Origin: Rhodospirillaceae bacterium SYSU D60007
GTDB lineage: Bacteria > Pseudomonadota > Alphaproteobacteria > Reyranellales > Reyranellaceae
Direction: 5' to 3'
DNA: 59,503 nucleotides
Assembly (NCBI GenBank): GCA_003574685.1
Contig: QOCQ01000028.1
Span: 1-59,503 of the forward strand
The notes beneath the pieces are model-generated. The model was not told the origin of the DNA. It did no database searches and worked only from the letters and a program-made list of their open reading frames with translations. A program made the position numbers and the translations under genes. Shown piece by piece: positions 8,457-17,309 of this stretch (the first letter of the stretch is position 1; each line of letters opens with the position of its first letter).

Positions 8457-9461
8457 TCACCCGAACTTGCGGCGCAGGCGGGGGAGGACTTGTTCGCCGT
8501 AGAGGCGCAGGAAGCGGGGCTGGTCGGGGCCGGGCGCGTGGAAGACGAGGTGGCGGAACCCCAGCTTGACGTAGGCGCCGATCTTCTCGACATGCTCATC
8601 GGGATCGGTCGAGACGATCCAGCGGCTGGCGGCCCGCTCCAGCGGCAGGGCATTGGCGAGCTTCTCCATCTCGGCCGGATCCTCCACCGACATCTTCTCC
8701 TCGGCGGAAAGGGCCAGCGCCGCCCAGTGCCGCGTATCCTGCAGGGCGCGCTCGCGGTCGGTGTCGAACGACACCTTGACCTCGATCATATGGTCGTAGG
8801 TGTCGGCCTTGCCCGGCGTCTCGGCCAGCCCCTCGGCGACCTTGGGCAGCAGCGTCTCGGTGTAGAGATCCCACTTCTTGCCGCTGGTGCAGATGAAGCC
8901 CTCGGCGCTGCGGCCGGCATACTTCGCCACCAGCGCGCCCGCCGCCGCGACATAGATCGGCACCGGCGTCGCGGGACGGTCGTAGATGGTCGCCTTCTCG
9001 GTGCGGTAGTACTGGCCCTCGAAGCTGACGCGCTCCTCCGTCCACAGCTTGCGGATCAGCACCACCGACTCGCGCAGCCGCGCGAAGCGTTCCTTGAACT
9101 CGGGCCAGGGTTGCCCCGTGGCCGGCACCTCGTTCAGCGACTCGCCGGTGCCGATGCCCAGCACAACGCGTCCGGGAAACATCGCGCCCAGCGTGCCGAA
9201 GGCCTGGGCGACGATCGAGGGGTGATAGCGGAAGGTCGGCGTCAGCACGCTGGTGCCCATGATGACACGCGAGGTGCGCGCGCCCAGGGCACCCAGCCAG
9301 ACGATCGACGAGGGCGCGTGCCCGTCATTGTGCTTCCACGGCTGGAAGTGATCGCTGATGAACACCGAGTCGAAGCCCGACGATTCGGCGAGACACGCGA
9401 ACTCCAGCAGCGGGCCGGGCGCGAACTGCTCGGCGGATGCCTTGTATCCGAGTTTCAGCAC
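8457..9461 (-). CDS. F420-dependent glucose-6-phosphate dehydrogenase-like LLM oxidoreductase
   Basis: A 334-residue luciferase-like (TIM barrel) flavin/F420 enzyme. It closely follows the Fgd pattern: [14 protein letters not shown] at the N-terminus, ISDHFQPW (His and Trp of the Fgd active site), [42 protein letters not shown] and GFICTSGK. Fgd oxidises glucose-6-phosphate and reduces F420; related enzymes use other sugars or alcohols, so the substrate is not proven. The GTG at 9461 is preceded by AGGGAG. The longer frame to 9614 reads into a family A repeat and is not coding. The gene shares a strand with cofEDC and probably supplies or uses reduced F420. Confidence 0.9.
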   Translation of the reverse strand: MLKLGYKASAEQFAPGPLLEFACLAESSGFDSVFISDHFQPWKHNDGHAPSSIVWLGALGARTSRVIMGTSVLTPTFRYHPSIVAQAFGTLGAMFPGRVVLGIGTGESLNEVPATGQPWPEFKERFARLRESVVLIRKLWTEERVSFEGQYYRTEKATIYDRPATPVPIYVAAAGALVAKYAGRSAEGFICTSGKKWDLYTETLLPKVAEGLAETPGKADTYDHMIEVKVSFDTDRERALQDTRHWAALALSAEEKMSVEDPAEMEKLANALPLERAASRWIVSTDPDEHVEKIGAYVKLGFRHLVFHAPGPDQPRFLRLYGEQVLPRLRRKFG

Positions 9462-9485
9462 TGGCGATCTCCCTGCCACCACAAA

Positions 9486-9611
9486 CCTTCCTCCGGAGGG
9501 GGAAGGTGGCGCGCAGCGCCGGAAGGGGGATGCCTCAACAAACGCGGCGCCGCAAGTGTGGCAAGATCCCCCTTCCGCCCCTTCGGGGCACCTTCCCCCT
9601 CCGGGGGAAGG
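9486..9611. repeat. Interspersed inverted-repeat element, family A (copy 2)
   Basis: Same architecture and orientation as the copy at 192: terminal CCTTCCTCC/GGGGGAAGG palindromes, inner GGAAGGGGGATG and its complement, the GGCGCGCAGCGCC hairpin on the left and a CCCCTTCGGGG hairpin on the right. It fills almost all of the gap between the two F420-dependent oxidoreductase genes, ending 13 bases before the stop of the next gene. Confidence 0.87.
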
Positions 9612-9623
9612 CAATGCGACGGT

Positions 9624-10484
9624 TCACGTATCGGCCAGCTCTGTGATGATGCGGTCGCGGGCGGCGAGGTCGCCGTCTTCGTGGACCGGCTGGAGGCAGA
9701 CGTGGGTGGCGCCGGCGGCGATGTGCTTGCGCAGGCCCGCGCGCACCGTGTCGGCATCGCCCCACAGCACCATGGCGTCGATGAAGCGGTCGCTGCCACC
9801 GCCCGCTAGCTCGTCCTCGGTGAAGCCCAGCCGTAGCCAGTTGTTGCGGTAGTTGGGTAGCACCATGTAGCGCTCCAGTTCCTTGCGGCCGAGCGCGCGC
9901 GCCTTCGCCGGATCGGTTTCCAGGGTGACCTTCTGTTCCACCGCGAGGATCTTCGAGGGCCCGAGGATCTTCGCGGCAATCGCCGTGTGGTCAGGCGTCA
10001 CGTTGTAGGGCACGGCGCCGCGCGATTTCCCGGCGCTCAGCGCCAGCATCTTCGGGCCCAGCGCCGCCACCACGATCGGCCAGGTCTCGGCGCCGGGCTG
10101 GTCCTTCATGATGCCGTCGAGATAGGCGCGCATGGCGGGCAGCGGCTTGTCGTAGCGATGGCCGCGCACGCCCTCCACCATCGGCGCGTGGCTGACGCCC
10201 AGGCCGAGAATGAAGCGGTCCTCGTAGAGCCGGCTCAGCGTCGCCAGCCCGCGGCGCGCGGTGAAGGGATCACGCGCATAGATGCTGGCAATCGAGCTGC
10301 CGATCATCAGCCGGCGGCTGTTCTGCAGCAGGAAGCCGGCCAGCGACAGAGACTCGTAGCCGCGCGATTCGGGATACCAGAAGGCGGAATAGCCGCAGCC
10401 CTCGATGGTCTGCATCAGCGCGCGCAATTGCGGCCCGTCGAGCCGGTCGGTCGGATACCAGACGCCCAGATGTCCCAGCGGCAT
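9624..10484 (-). CDS. LLM-class F420-dependent oxidoreductase
   Basis: A 286-residue luciferase-like monooxygenase-family protein resembling the LLM F420 oxidoreductases of the TIGR03620 type. Visible motifs are LGVWYPTD, FWYPESRGYES, IGSSIASIYARDP and FILGLGVSHAPMVEG. The ATG at 10484 is preceded by GAGGAGGGTGTGAC and follows the MFS gene stop by one base, so they are coupled. The longer frame reaching 10646 lies inside that MFS gene. Substrate unknown. The nearby F420 genes make F420 rather than FMN the likely cofactor. Confidence 0.85.
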   Translation of the reverse strand: MPLGHLGVWYPTDRLDGPQLRALMQTIEGCGYSAFWYPESRGYESLSLAGFLLQNSRRLMIGSSIASIYARDPFTARRGLATLSRLYEDRFILGLGVSHAPMVEGVRGHRYDKPLPAMRAYLDGIMKDQPGAETWPIVVAALGPKMLALSAGKSRGAVPYNVTPDHTAIAAKILGPSKILAVEQKVTLETDPAKARALGRKELERYMVLPNYRNNWLRLGFTEDELAGGGSDRFIDAMVLWGDADTVRAGLRKHIAAGATHVCLQPVHEDGDLAARDRIITELADT

Positions 10485-10485
10485 G

Positions 10486-11769
10486 TCACACCCTCCTCGC
10501 CACATGCGCCGGCGCCGGCGCGTCCGGCGCCGCCTCGCCGGCAGCCTCACGATAGCCGGGCCGCCATAGCGCCGGCCAGCGCCAGGCACAGAACACCAGC
10601 GCCGCCACGGCGCAGGCGGCGCTGCCGGCGACAGCCGCGGGCGCACCGAGCTGCGAGGCGAGCCAGCCCATATGCAGCGTGCCGATCTGGCCGAGACCGA
10701 TGGTCGTGGTCAGCACGCCCATGAGACCGGGCCGGCGGTCGGCCGGCGTATGCGCCAGCACCTGCGTGCTTTGCATGGCGGCGAACCACGACATGCCGCC
10801 GCCCGCCAGGATCAGCGCCAGCACGGAGAGCATGTAGGAGCCGGAGAGGCCGAAGCCGATGGCACCCAGCGCCACCGCGAAGGAGCCGGCGAGGAAGGCG
10901 CGGCCGAACCATGCCGGGCGCACGAGCGCCGTCAGGATCACGGCGCCCAGCATGGCGCCCAGGCCTTCGACCGAGGACAGCAGGCCGACATCGGCGGGCG
11001 ATGCATGCAGTATGTCCTTGCCGATAACGGGGATCATGCTGGCGTAGGGAAAGCCAAAGAAGTTCAGGCAGAGGCTCACGGCAAGCACGCCGCAGATAAC
11101 CGGGCTGCCGCGCACGATGGCCAGACTCTCGATGAAGTCATCGCGCAGGCGCGGGCTGACGCGGGCGGCGGCCGACAGCGTGGCCGGCAAACCGAGCGCC
11201 AGGATCAAGGCGGCGCCGAAACAGACGACGCCCAGGGCGAAGGGTGCGCCCACGCCCCAGGCCGCATAGAGCGCGCCGCCCGCGAAGGGGCCTGCCAGCC
11301 GCAGGGCGTTGATCGTGGCCCAGTCGAAGCTCATCGCGGTGCCGGTGTTGGCCGTGCCCACCACGGTGCAGATCAGGGTGCGGCGCACCGGGTTCTCGGA
11401 GCTCCAGTAGGCGCCGACGATCAGCGCACCGGCGGCCACATGCCAGACCTCGAGCAGATCGAGAAAGGCCAGCCCCGCCAGAACCGCGTAGGTCGTGCCG
11501 ATCACGGCCAGCCCGAAGCGGATCAGCCGGACCAGCGGCACGCGCGTCGCCAGCATGCCGAACAGCACGCCGGCGATCATCGGCACCATGCGCATGAAGG
11601 TGACGACGGCAACCCAGGCGGGCGAGCCGGTGACATCGAAGACGTAGATTCCAGCGACGACGATGTCGAGCCAGCGCATGACGCCGGTTGCCGCGCCAAT
11701 CAGCCACAGCCGCCGAAACCCGCCATCCGCCAACAGCCCGCGCAACCCGCTTTCCGGCGCCACGTCCAC
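10486..11769 (-). CDS. MFS transporter
   Basis: A 427-residue inner-membrane transporter of the major facilitator superfamily with about twelve hydrophobic segments between residues 18 and 405, and a soluble Ala/Pro-rich tail. Sequence such as RLIRFGLAVIG after the second to third helix and the GxxxG-rich helices suggest the drug/metabolite exporter type (MFS_3-like), but the substrate cannot be read. Translation seems to begin at the GTG at 11769; the ribosome site is weak. It is coupled to the downstream LLM oxidoreductase, so the pair may import or export the compound that enzyme acts on. Confidence 0.82.
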   Translation of the reverse strand: MDVAPESGLRGLLADGGFRRLWLIGAATGVMRWLDIVVAGIYVFDVTGSPAWVAVVTFMRMVPMIAGVLFGMLATRVPLVRLIRFGLAVIGTTYAVLAGLAFLDLLEVWHVAAGALIVGAYWSSENPVRRTLICTVVGTANTGTAMSFDWATINALRLAGPFAGGALYAAWGVGAPFALGVVCFGAALILALGLPATLSAAARVSPRLRDDFIESLAIVRGSPVICGVLAVSLCLNFFGFPYASMIPVIGKDILHASPADVGLLSSVEGLGAMLGAVILTALVRPAWFGRAFLAGSFAVALGAIGFGLSGSYMLSVLALILAGGGMSWFAAMQSTQVLAHTPADRRPGLMGVLTTTIGLGQIGTLHMGWLASQLGAPAAVAGSAACAVAALVFCAWRWPALWRPGYREAAGEAAPDAPAPAHVARRV

Positions 11770-11830
11770 TCCGTCCGTGTTTCGTCGCGGGACAGTCTAG
11801 TGGATCGCCCGCGCCCGCCGCGCGCTTCGA

Positions 11831-11848
11831 CAGGGCAAGCCTGCCCTG
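11831..11848 (-). terminator. Possible terminator hairpin after galM
   Basis: A perfect 7-bp stem (CAGGGCA/TGCCCTG) with a 4-base loop lies 21 bases past the galM stop codon on the minus strand. No T-run follows, so it is only a weak candidate. Confidence 0.28.
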
Positions 11849-11868
11849 CCCTGCGCGCAGCATTCGGC

Positions 11869-12945
11869 TTACGGCGCGGGGAAGCGCAGGATCGTGGTCG
11901 AGCGGAACGTCGCGCCGCGCCGCAGCACCGTCGAGGGGAACGCGGGCTGGTTCGGGGAGTCCGGGAAGTGCTGGGTCTCCAGGCAGAAGCCGTAGCGGCG
12001 ATGATAGCGGCGGTCGTCGTAGCCAACGTCGCTGCCGTCGAGGAAGTTGCCGCTGTAGAACTGCACGCCGGGCTCGGTGGTCCACACTTCCATCACCCGC
12101 CTTGAAGCAGGCTCGCGCACGCGGGCGGCGAGGTGCGGCGCGCCGCCGGCGCCCTCCAGCACGAAGTTATGGTCGTAGCCGCCGGCCATCACAAGCTGCG
12201 GATCGGGCGCGTCAATGCGCGCGCCGATCGGCATCGGCTGGCGGAAGTCCAGCGGCGTCCCCGCGACGGAGCGCAACTCGCCAGTGGGAATGAGCTCCGC
12301 GTCAACCGGCGTGAAGCGCTCCGCCGCGATCATCACCTCGTGCCCCAGCACGTCACCCGCACCGGCGCCGGCGAGGTTGAAGTAGGCATGGTTGCTGAGA
12401 TTGACGACGGTGGGCCGGTCGGTCGTCGCGCTGTAGTCAATGCGCAAGCCATTCGCCTCCAGCGCGTACCGGACGCGCACGTCGAGCGTGCCGGGAAAGC
12501 CCTGGTCGCCGTCCGGGCTGACGTGCCGCAACACGATCGCCGGCGTCTCGCCCTCTTCCCGCGATTCGATCTGCCAGGGCACGCGATCGAATCCGACCGG
12601 ACCACCGTGCAGGGCGTGTCCACCGCTATTGGCCGGAATGCAGTACGCAATGCCGTCAAGCGTGAACCGGCCATGGGCGATCCGGTTGGCGTAGCGGCCG
12701 ACGATGCCGCCGATATGCGCGCCCGACCGCAGGTAGCCACCGAGCGTGTCGAAGCCCAGCACGACATTCGCCGGACGGCCCGCCGCGTCCGGCACCTGCA
12801 GCGCGGCCAGAGTCGCACCCCAGGTCAGCACCGTGACCTCAAGGCCGCTGGCGCCGCGCAGCGTGATCCGCTCCACATCGCGGCCGTCGGCCAGCTTTCC
12901 GAATGGCACGCACGTGATACGATTCGTCACCACTATCCCTCGCAC
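11869..12945 (-). CDS. galM: Aldose 1-epimerase (mutarotase)
   Basis: A 358-residue galactose mutarotase family enzyme that interconverts alpha and beta anomers of aldohexoses. Family motifs: TWGATLAALQVPD, VVLGFDTLGGY, GGIVGRYANRIAHGRF (active-site Asn-Arg), ANSGGHALHGG, LSNHAYFNLAG (catalytic His) and GVQFYSGNFLDG; the late Glu lies in CLETQHFPDSPNQP. The frame opens with a GTG at 12945, but further GTGs at 12933 and 12930 fit better with the GAGGG just upstream, so the true start may be a few codons in. It is divergent from a META-domain lipoprotein across only about 20 bases. Confidence 0.93.
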   Translation of the reverse strand: MRGIVVTNRITCVPFGKLADGRDVERITLRGASGLEVTVLTWGATLAALQVPDAAGRPANVVLGFDTLGGYLRSGAHIGGIVGRYANRIAHGRFTLDGIAYCIPANSGGHALHGGPVGFDRVPWQIESREEGETPAIVLRHVSPDGDQGFPGTLDVRVRYALEANGLRIDYSATTDRPTVVNLSNHAYFNLAGAGAGDVLGHEVMIAAERFTPVDAELIPTGELRSVAGTPLDFRQPMPIGARIDAPDPQLVMAGGYDHNFVLEGAGGAPHLAARVREPASRRVMEVWTTEPGVQFYSGNFLDGSDVGYDDRRYHRRYGFCLETQHFPDSPNQPAFPSTVLRRGATFRSTTILRFPAP

Positions 12946-12965
12946 ACCCGGATCCGGAGCGCAGC

Positions 12966-13406
12966 ATGATCAAGCCGGCCGCCGTCGCCCTTGCCGCCGT
13001 CGCCCTTCTGGCGGCGTGCAGCCCGTCCGGCGGCGCGCATGACGGCAGGGGCACCCTCGCCGGCTCGTCCTGGCGCCTCGTCGAGCTGCAATCGAACGAC
13101 GATACCATTGGTGTCGTGCGCCCGCGCGATCCGTCAAGATACACGATGACCCTCGGCGCGGACGGCAGGGCCTCCCTGCGGCTGGACTGCAATCGCGCCG
13201 GCGGCCAGTGGCGCTCGCCCACGCCCGGCGAGATCACCTTCACGCCGCTGGCGATGACCCGCGCCGCCTGCCCCGAGGGGTCACTCGACACCCGCGTGGC
13301 CCGCGAACTGGAGTACGTGCGCAGCTACCTGCGGGAAGGCGACCGGCTGCGGCTGACCCTGATGGCCGACGGCGGCAGCCAGCTCTGGACGCGCGCGGCA
13401 CCGTAG
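12966..13406 (+). CDS. META-domain lipoprotein
   Basis: A 146-residue predicted lipoprotein. The N-terminus has a short charged start, a hydrophobic core and a lipobox LLAAC (Cys18). The rest matches the META/HslJ pattern: SSWRLVEL, MTLGADGRASLRLDCNRAGG, FTPLAMTRAACPEGSLD and a final LRLTLMADGGSQLWTR. Such proteins are envelope-associated and of unclear function; HslJ is linked to heat and novobiocin tolerance in E. coli. The ATG at 12966 is preceded by CCGGAGCG. Confidence 0.82.
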   Translation: MIKPAAVALAAVALLAACSPSGGAHDGRGTLAGSSWRLVELQSNDDTIGVVRPRDPSRYTMTLGADGRASLRLDCNRAGGQWRSPTPGEITFTPLAMTRAACPEGSLDTRVARELEYVRSYLREGDRLRLTLMADGGSQLWTRAAP

Positions 13407-13519
13407 CCCGGCAGCCCACTGGACACATCGCGGAGCCTTCCCTATAAGCGTGCCCGCCAACCGGCGGGGCACCCCGCCGCGGCCAAGGTCCGGCACGTCG
13501 ACGATGCCGGCGCCCACGG

Positions 13520-13595
13520 GCCCAGGTAGCTCAGTTGGTAGAGCATGCGACTGAAAATCGCAGTGTCGGTGGTTCGATTCCGCCCCTGGGCACCA
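13520..13595 (+). tRNA. tRNA-Phe (GAA)
   Basis: A complete 76-base cloverleaf: acceptor GCCCAGG/CCTGGGC, D-stem GCTC/GAGC, anticodon stem TGCGA/TCGCA with loop CTGAAAA (anticodon GAA at 13553-13555), T-stem GGTGG/CCGCC with loop TTCGATT, and an encoded CCA end. It stands alone, with no other tRNA beside it. Confidence 0.97.
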
Positions 13596-13648
13596 TTCTT
13601 CCAAGCGCCAGTGACGAGAGCCAGAAAGAGCAGCGCGACCTGTCGCGT

Positions 13649-13987
13649 TCAATCGGTGGGCACCTCCATGCCGTGGTGGTGCACCTCGATCAGCTTGCCG
13701 TCCTTGTCCTTGCCCGTGATCAGCCACTGCGAGCGGGTCATCGCGAAATCGCCGGCAATGGTCGTGTGGTGGGTCACCACGTCCATGTGAGGCTTGAGCC
13801 CGATATAGGCCGCCATGGTGGCGCGGATGCCGTCGGCGCCGCGGGCAATGCTGGTGCCGCCGTGCACTTCGTCGAGTTGCACGATGGAGGCCTCGGGGTG
13901 ATACAGCGCCGCGGCTGCATCCATGTCCTGGGCGTTGAAGGCGCGGGCCAGCCAGAGATTGGAGAGTTCGGGAGAGGGAGAGCCCAT
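13649..13987 (-). CDS. NTF2-like / SnoaL-like domain protein
   Basis: A 112-residue protein of the nuclear-transport-factor-2-like fold. The pattern LWLARAFNAQDMDAAAALYHPEA is the typical first helix and strand, followed by an ARGADGIRATMAAYI helix and a barrel of strands ending in HHHGMEV. Such proteins are small isomerases, dehydratases or ligand binders; no specific role can be given. The ATG at 13987 follows CAGGAG at good spacing. Longer frames to 14071 lack a ribosome site. It converges on the tRNA-Phe gene. Confidence 0.72.
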   Translation of the reverse strand: MGSPSPELSNLWLARAFNAQDMDAAAALYHPEASIVQLDEVHGGTSIARGADGIRATMAAYIGLKPHMDVVTHHTTIAGDFAMTRSQWLITGKDKDGKLIEVHHHGMEVPTD

Positions 13988-14244
13988 GGCTATTCTCCTG
14001 CGTTTCATTCTGCCGAGATGGTTCGTGGCCCTGGGTAATGCGATCTGCATCGATGCCACCCCGCGCTGCATTCACGCACAGGCCGGCGCAGGGCCGATCG
14101 GAATACGGTCACATTTGTTGCTCGCACCTTGTCCGGTTCCGCTGCCAGACCATCTCCCGATCAGCCACAGGCGATGCGCAGCGCATGGAAATCGCACTGC
14201 AACCGCCAGGCACAGCCACCGCCTGATCCGGAGGTTTGAAGGCC
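13988..14244. other. Intergenic region between divergent genes
   Basis: 257 bases between the NTF2-like and DUF899 genes, presumably holding both promoters. I see no strong promoter consensus, repeat or RNA here. The last bases (GGAGG at 14230-14234) are the ribosome site of the DUF899 gene. Confidence 0.5.
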
Positions 14245-15057
14245 ATGACCATGACAACCGGCAATGGACGCAAAGGCAGACAGCCTGCAATGATCACCCC
14301 AGCGGTCGTGTCGCCAGAGGCGTGGGAGGCGGCCCGTCAGCTGCTCCTCGTGAAGGAGAAGGCACACACGCGCGCCCGTGACGCGCTCGCCGCAGAGCGC
14401 CGGCGAATGCCGTGGATGGCCGTGGAAAGGGCGTATGCGTTCGAGGGACCCGCGGGCAAAGCCAGCCTGTCCGATCTGTTCGACGGCCGGCGTCAACTGA
14501 TCGTCTATCGCGCCTTTTTCGAGCCAGGCGTGTTCGGCTGGCCCGACCACGCCTGCCGGGGCTGCTCCATGCTTGCCGACCAGGTCGCCCACGTCGCTCA
14601 TCTGAACGCCCGCGACACCACGCTCGTGTTCGTCTCCCGTGCCCCTCAGGCGGACGTTGCGCGGTTGAAGGCGCGGATGGGCTGGGAAATGCCCTGGTTC
14701 ACCCTGACGGACAGCTTCGACGCGGACTTCGGCGTGGGCGAGTGGCACGGGACCAACGTCTTCTACCGCGACGGCGATCGCGTGTTCCGCACCTACTTCA
14801 TCAATAACCGCGGCGACGAGCAGATGGGAAATACCTGGAACTACCTCGACATCACGCCGCTGGGCCGGCAGGAGCTGTGGGAGGATTCGCCCGAGGGCTA
14901 TCCCCAGACCCCGCCCTACAAGTGGTGGAACTGGCACGACAGCTACGTCCCGGATGCACCGCCCGACAAGAAGGGTCGAAGTGTCGGACGCCGGGGAGGC
15001 GGCTTTCCGGAAACGACGCTGGAGCACAAAGCCATGAAGCGAGGTTCAGAACTTTGA
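14245..15057 (+). CDS. DUF899 family thioredoxin-like protein
   Basis: A 270-residue protein of the DUF899 family, which has a thioredoxin-like fold. Typical pieces are a helical N-terminus (residues about 10-50) with EKAHTRARDALAAERRRMPW, LSDLFDGRRQLIVYRAFF, the CRGCSML centre in place of a classical CxxC, LVFVSRAPQAD and WHGTNVFYRDGDRVFRTY. It is probably a cytoplasmic redox protein; no reaction is established for the family that I can state. I chose the ATG at 14245 after GGAGG; a TTG three codons earlier is less likely. Its 3' end overlaps the convergent neighbour by 12 bases. Confidence 0.85.
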   Translation: MTMTTGNGRKGRQPAMITPAVVSPEAWEAARQLLLVKEKAHTRARDALAAERRRMPWMAVERAYAFEGPAGKASLSDLFDGRRQLIVYRAFFEPGVFGWPDHACRGCSMLADQVAHVAHLNARDTTLVFVSRAPQADVARLKARMGWEMPWFTLTDSFDADFGVGEWHGTNVFYRDGDRVFRTYFINNRGDEQMGNTWNYLDITPLGRQELWEDSPEGYPQTPPYKWWNWHDSYVPDAPPDKKGRSVGRRGGGFPETTLEHKAMKRGSEL

Positions 15058-15801
15058 GAACAGGCTGGTGAAGCCGTAGAGCTTGTCGGTGATGCCATTG
15101 GTGCGGAGCGCGTGCCAGTAGGTGGCGACGTTGATCGAGATGACCGGCTTGTCCAGCCAGCGCTCGGCCTCGTCGGCGATGCGGGCCATCGGCAGGTTGG
15201 CGCCGAACTGCACGATGGCCTCGACGTCCGGGCCGTCGATGGCCTTGATGGCGTTGATCATGTCGCGCGCGGTGACCACTGAATACGTGGTCGGGCTCTT
15301 GCCGCGCATGTGGTTGTAGCGGACGATCTCGTAGCCCGCGGCGCCGAACACGCCCACCATCTTCGGCTCGATGCTGGGGAAGTAGGGCTCCATGATGGCG
15401 ATGCGGCGCCTGACGCCGTGCAGCTTCAGCGCCGCAAAGACCGCGTCGGTGGCGATGGCCACCGGGATGTCATGGCCCGCGACCTTGCGGATGCGCTGCT
15501 TCAGCTCCTCGCCCCATTCGGCATTGCCGCCCCACACCGAAAGCGCGGAAATGCCGAGGATGAAGGCGTTGGGCCGGCAATCAATCACGCTCGCCACCGC
15601 CGGTTCCAGTGCGGCGTCGATCAGGCGGATGGATTCGTCAAAGTCCTCGTTGGTGCGGATCTGCAGATCGGGGATCACCATGCGGCCGAGATGATTGGTG
15701 ACGCCGGGCGGGCGCATGTCGTCATACTCCGGCTGCACGACGGTATTGGTGGACGGCGTGGTGATGCCGAAGGCCATGCGCCAGGCGAGATAGTCACGCA
15801 T
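15046..15801 (-). CDS. Maleate isomerase / arylmalonate decarboxylase family protein lacking both cysteines
   Basis: A 251-residue Asp/Glu-racemase-superfamily protein. It keeps the family frame (FGITTPSTNTVVQPEY at the N-terminus, RRIAIMEPY in the middle, KPVISINVATYWHALR near the C-terminus). In maleate isomerase and arylmalonate decarboxylase a catalytic cysteine lies after the ILGISALS-like strand, and the usual SCTN-type motif is here FGANLP. I see no cysteine at either place; the only one is in IDCRPN. The chemistry may therefore differ. It follows the TRAP transporter genes on the same strand, separated by a family B repeat, so its substrate may be what that transporter imports. Confidence 0.75.
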   Translation of the reverse strand: MRDYLAWRMAFGITTPSTNTVVQPEYDDMRPPGVTNHLGRMVIPDLQIRTNEDFDESIRLIDAALEPAVASVIDCRPNAFILGISALSVWGGNAEWGEELKQRIRKVAGHDIPVAIATDAVFAALKLHGVRRRIAIMEPYFPSIEPKMVGVFGAAGYEIVRYNHMRGKSPTTYSVVTARDMINAIKAIDGPDVEAIVQFGANLPMARIADEAERWLDKPVISINVATYWHALRTNGITDKLYGFTSLFSKF

Positions 15802-15858
15802 CGGCGGTCCTCCCTACTCCATTGGGGTGTTCGCTGGCGTACGCCGGGTTAGAGAACG

Positions 15859-15942
15859 CTTCATGGTGAGCTTGTCGAACCATGAAGCCCCGGCACTGCC
15901 GCAGTCTGACGCCTTCATGGTTCGACAGGCTCACCATGAAGG
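15859..15942. repeat. Interspersed inverted-repeat element, family B (copy 2)
   Basis: Left arm CTTCATGGTGAGCTTGTCG and right arm ending CTCACCATGAAGG, near-perfect reverse complements, as in the copy at 8336. It lies between the TRAP large permease and the maleate-isomerase-like gene. Confidence 0.88.
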
Positions 15943-15981
15943 CTATTCCGAAGCGGTGCCTCGGGCATCAGACTTCTCCAT

Positions 15982-17283
15982 TCAGCCGCGCATCGTGGTG
16001 GGCAGCCAGAGCGCGATTTCGGGCCAGAAGCAGAGCAGCAGGATGACCAGCAGCATCAGCCCGACATAGGGGGCCGAGCCGATCGCGACCTCGGAGAATT
16101 TGTGCCCGCCGGAGATGCCGTGGATGGTGAAGAGGTTGAGGCCCACCGGCGGCGTAATCTGCCCCAGCTCGATCAGCACGGTGAGGATGACGCCGAACCA
16201 GATCAGGTCGAAGCCGAACACCTTCACCACCGGCAGCAGCACCGGCAGCGTCATGTAGATCATCGAGATGCCATCGACGAAGCAGCCGAGGATCACGTAC
16301 AGCACGACCAGCGCCAGGAAGAACGTCCACTTGCCGAGGCCGGCTCCCATGATCCATTCGCTGACCGCGCGGCTGACTCCGGAGTATGTGAGCGCCGTCG
16401 ACAGGATCTGTGCGCCGATGATGATCAGCGCCACCATGCAGGTAGTCTTGACGGTCGACATCAGCGCTTCGCTGAAGATGCGGCGGTTGAAGCGGCGGTA
16501 GCCGACCGCCAGCACGATGGCACCGGCGGCGCCCAGCGCCGAGGCCTCGGTCGGCGTGGCAATGCCGGCATAGATGCTGCCCAGCACCAGCACCAGCAGG
16601 CCCAGCACCGGGAAGACGTGCAGTGCCTCGCCGGTTTGCCGCTTGCCCGCCGCGGCGTCGCGTGGCGGCGCATAGTGCGGCTTGGCCAGCAGCAGGCAGG
16701 CGATGAAGATCATGAAGATCACAGCCATCAGCAGGCCCGGCAGCACGCCGGCGATGAACAGCCGGGCGATCGACTCTTCGACCAGGGCGCCGTACAGCAC
16801 CATGATGATGCTGGGCGGGATCAGGATGCCCAGCGTGCCGCCCGCGGCCAGCGAGCCGAACACGGTGCGCGGTTCGTAGCCGCGCGACAGCATCTCGGGA
16901 ATCGCCACGGTGCCGACAGTGGCCGCGGTGGCGACGCTCGATCCAGAGACGGCGGAGAACACCGCGCAGCTTGCGATGTTGGCGTGCAGCAGCCCGCCCG
17001 GCAGACGGCCGAGCAGCACCACGACGCCGCGATAGAAATAGCTGCTGACTCCGCTGCGCAGGATGACCTCGCCCATCAGCAGGAACATCGGCACGGCCAC
17101 GAGGATGTAGCTGTTGGCGTTGTTCCAGATCACCGAGGACAGCGCCGTCAGCCCCAGCACGCCCTTGCTAAGCCACAGGACAAGCACGCCGCAGATGCCG
17201 AGCGCGAAGGCGGTCCACTGCCCCGCCATCAGCATGACGGCAAGGCTCGCGACCAGCACCAGGGTCAGAAGTTCAAGGCTCAT
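15982..17283 (-). CDS. TRAP transporter large permease (DctM)
   Basis: A 433-residue integral membrane protein of the DctM family with about 12 hydrophobic segments. Signatures include FLLMGEVILRSGVS, CAVFSAVSGSSVATAATVGTVAIPEM, GSLAAGGTLGILIPPSIIMVLYG, the GIATPTEASALGA motif, and ELGQITPPVGLNLF near the C-terminus. It forms the sodium-driven channel subunit that works with DctQ and the periplasmic binding protein. I start at the ATG at 17283; the longer frame to 17415 reads through a family A repeat. That repeat separates it from dctQ, which may weaken transcription or coordinate it differently. Confidence 0.93.
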   Translation of the reverse strand: MSLELLTLVLVASLAVMLMAGQWTAFALGICGVLVLWLSKGVLGLTALSSVIWNNANSYILVAVPMFLLMGEVILRSGVSSYFYRGVVVLLGRLPGGLLHANIASCAVFSAVSGSSVATAATVGTVAIPEMLSRGYEPRTVFGSLAAGGTLGILIPPSIIMVLYGALVEESIARLFIAGVLPGLLMAVIFMIFIACLLLAKPHYAPPRDAAAGKRQTGEALHVFPVLGLLVLVLGSIYAGIATPTEASALGAAGAIVLAVGYRRFNRRIFSEALMSTVKTTCMVALIIIGAQILSTALTYSGVSRAVSEWIMGAGLGKWTFFLALVVLYVILGCFVDGISMIYMTLPVLLPVVKVFGFDLIWFGVILTVLIELGQITPPVGLNLFTIHGISGGHKFSEVAIGSAPYVGLMLLVILLLCFWPEIALWLPTTMRG

Positions 17284-17309
17284 GGACTCTATGTCAGCCA
17301 GGTCATTCC

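Noticed and set aside
8457-9614. Longer Fgd-like protein starting at 9614
   Set aside because: Its first 51 codons translate a family A repeat; the GTG at 9461 has a ribosome site and gives the normal N-terminus.
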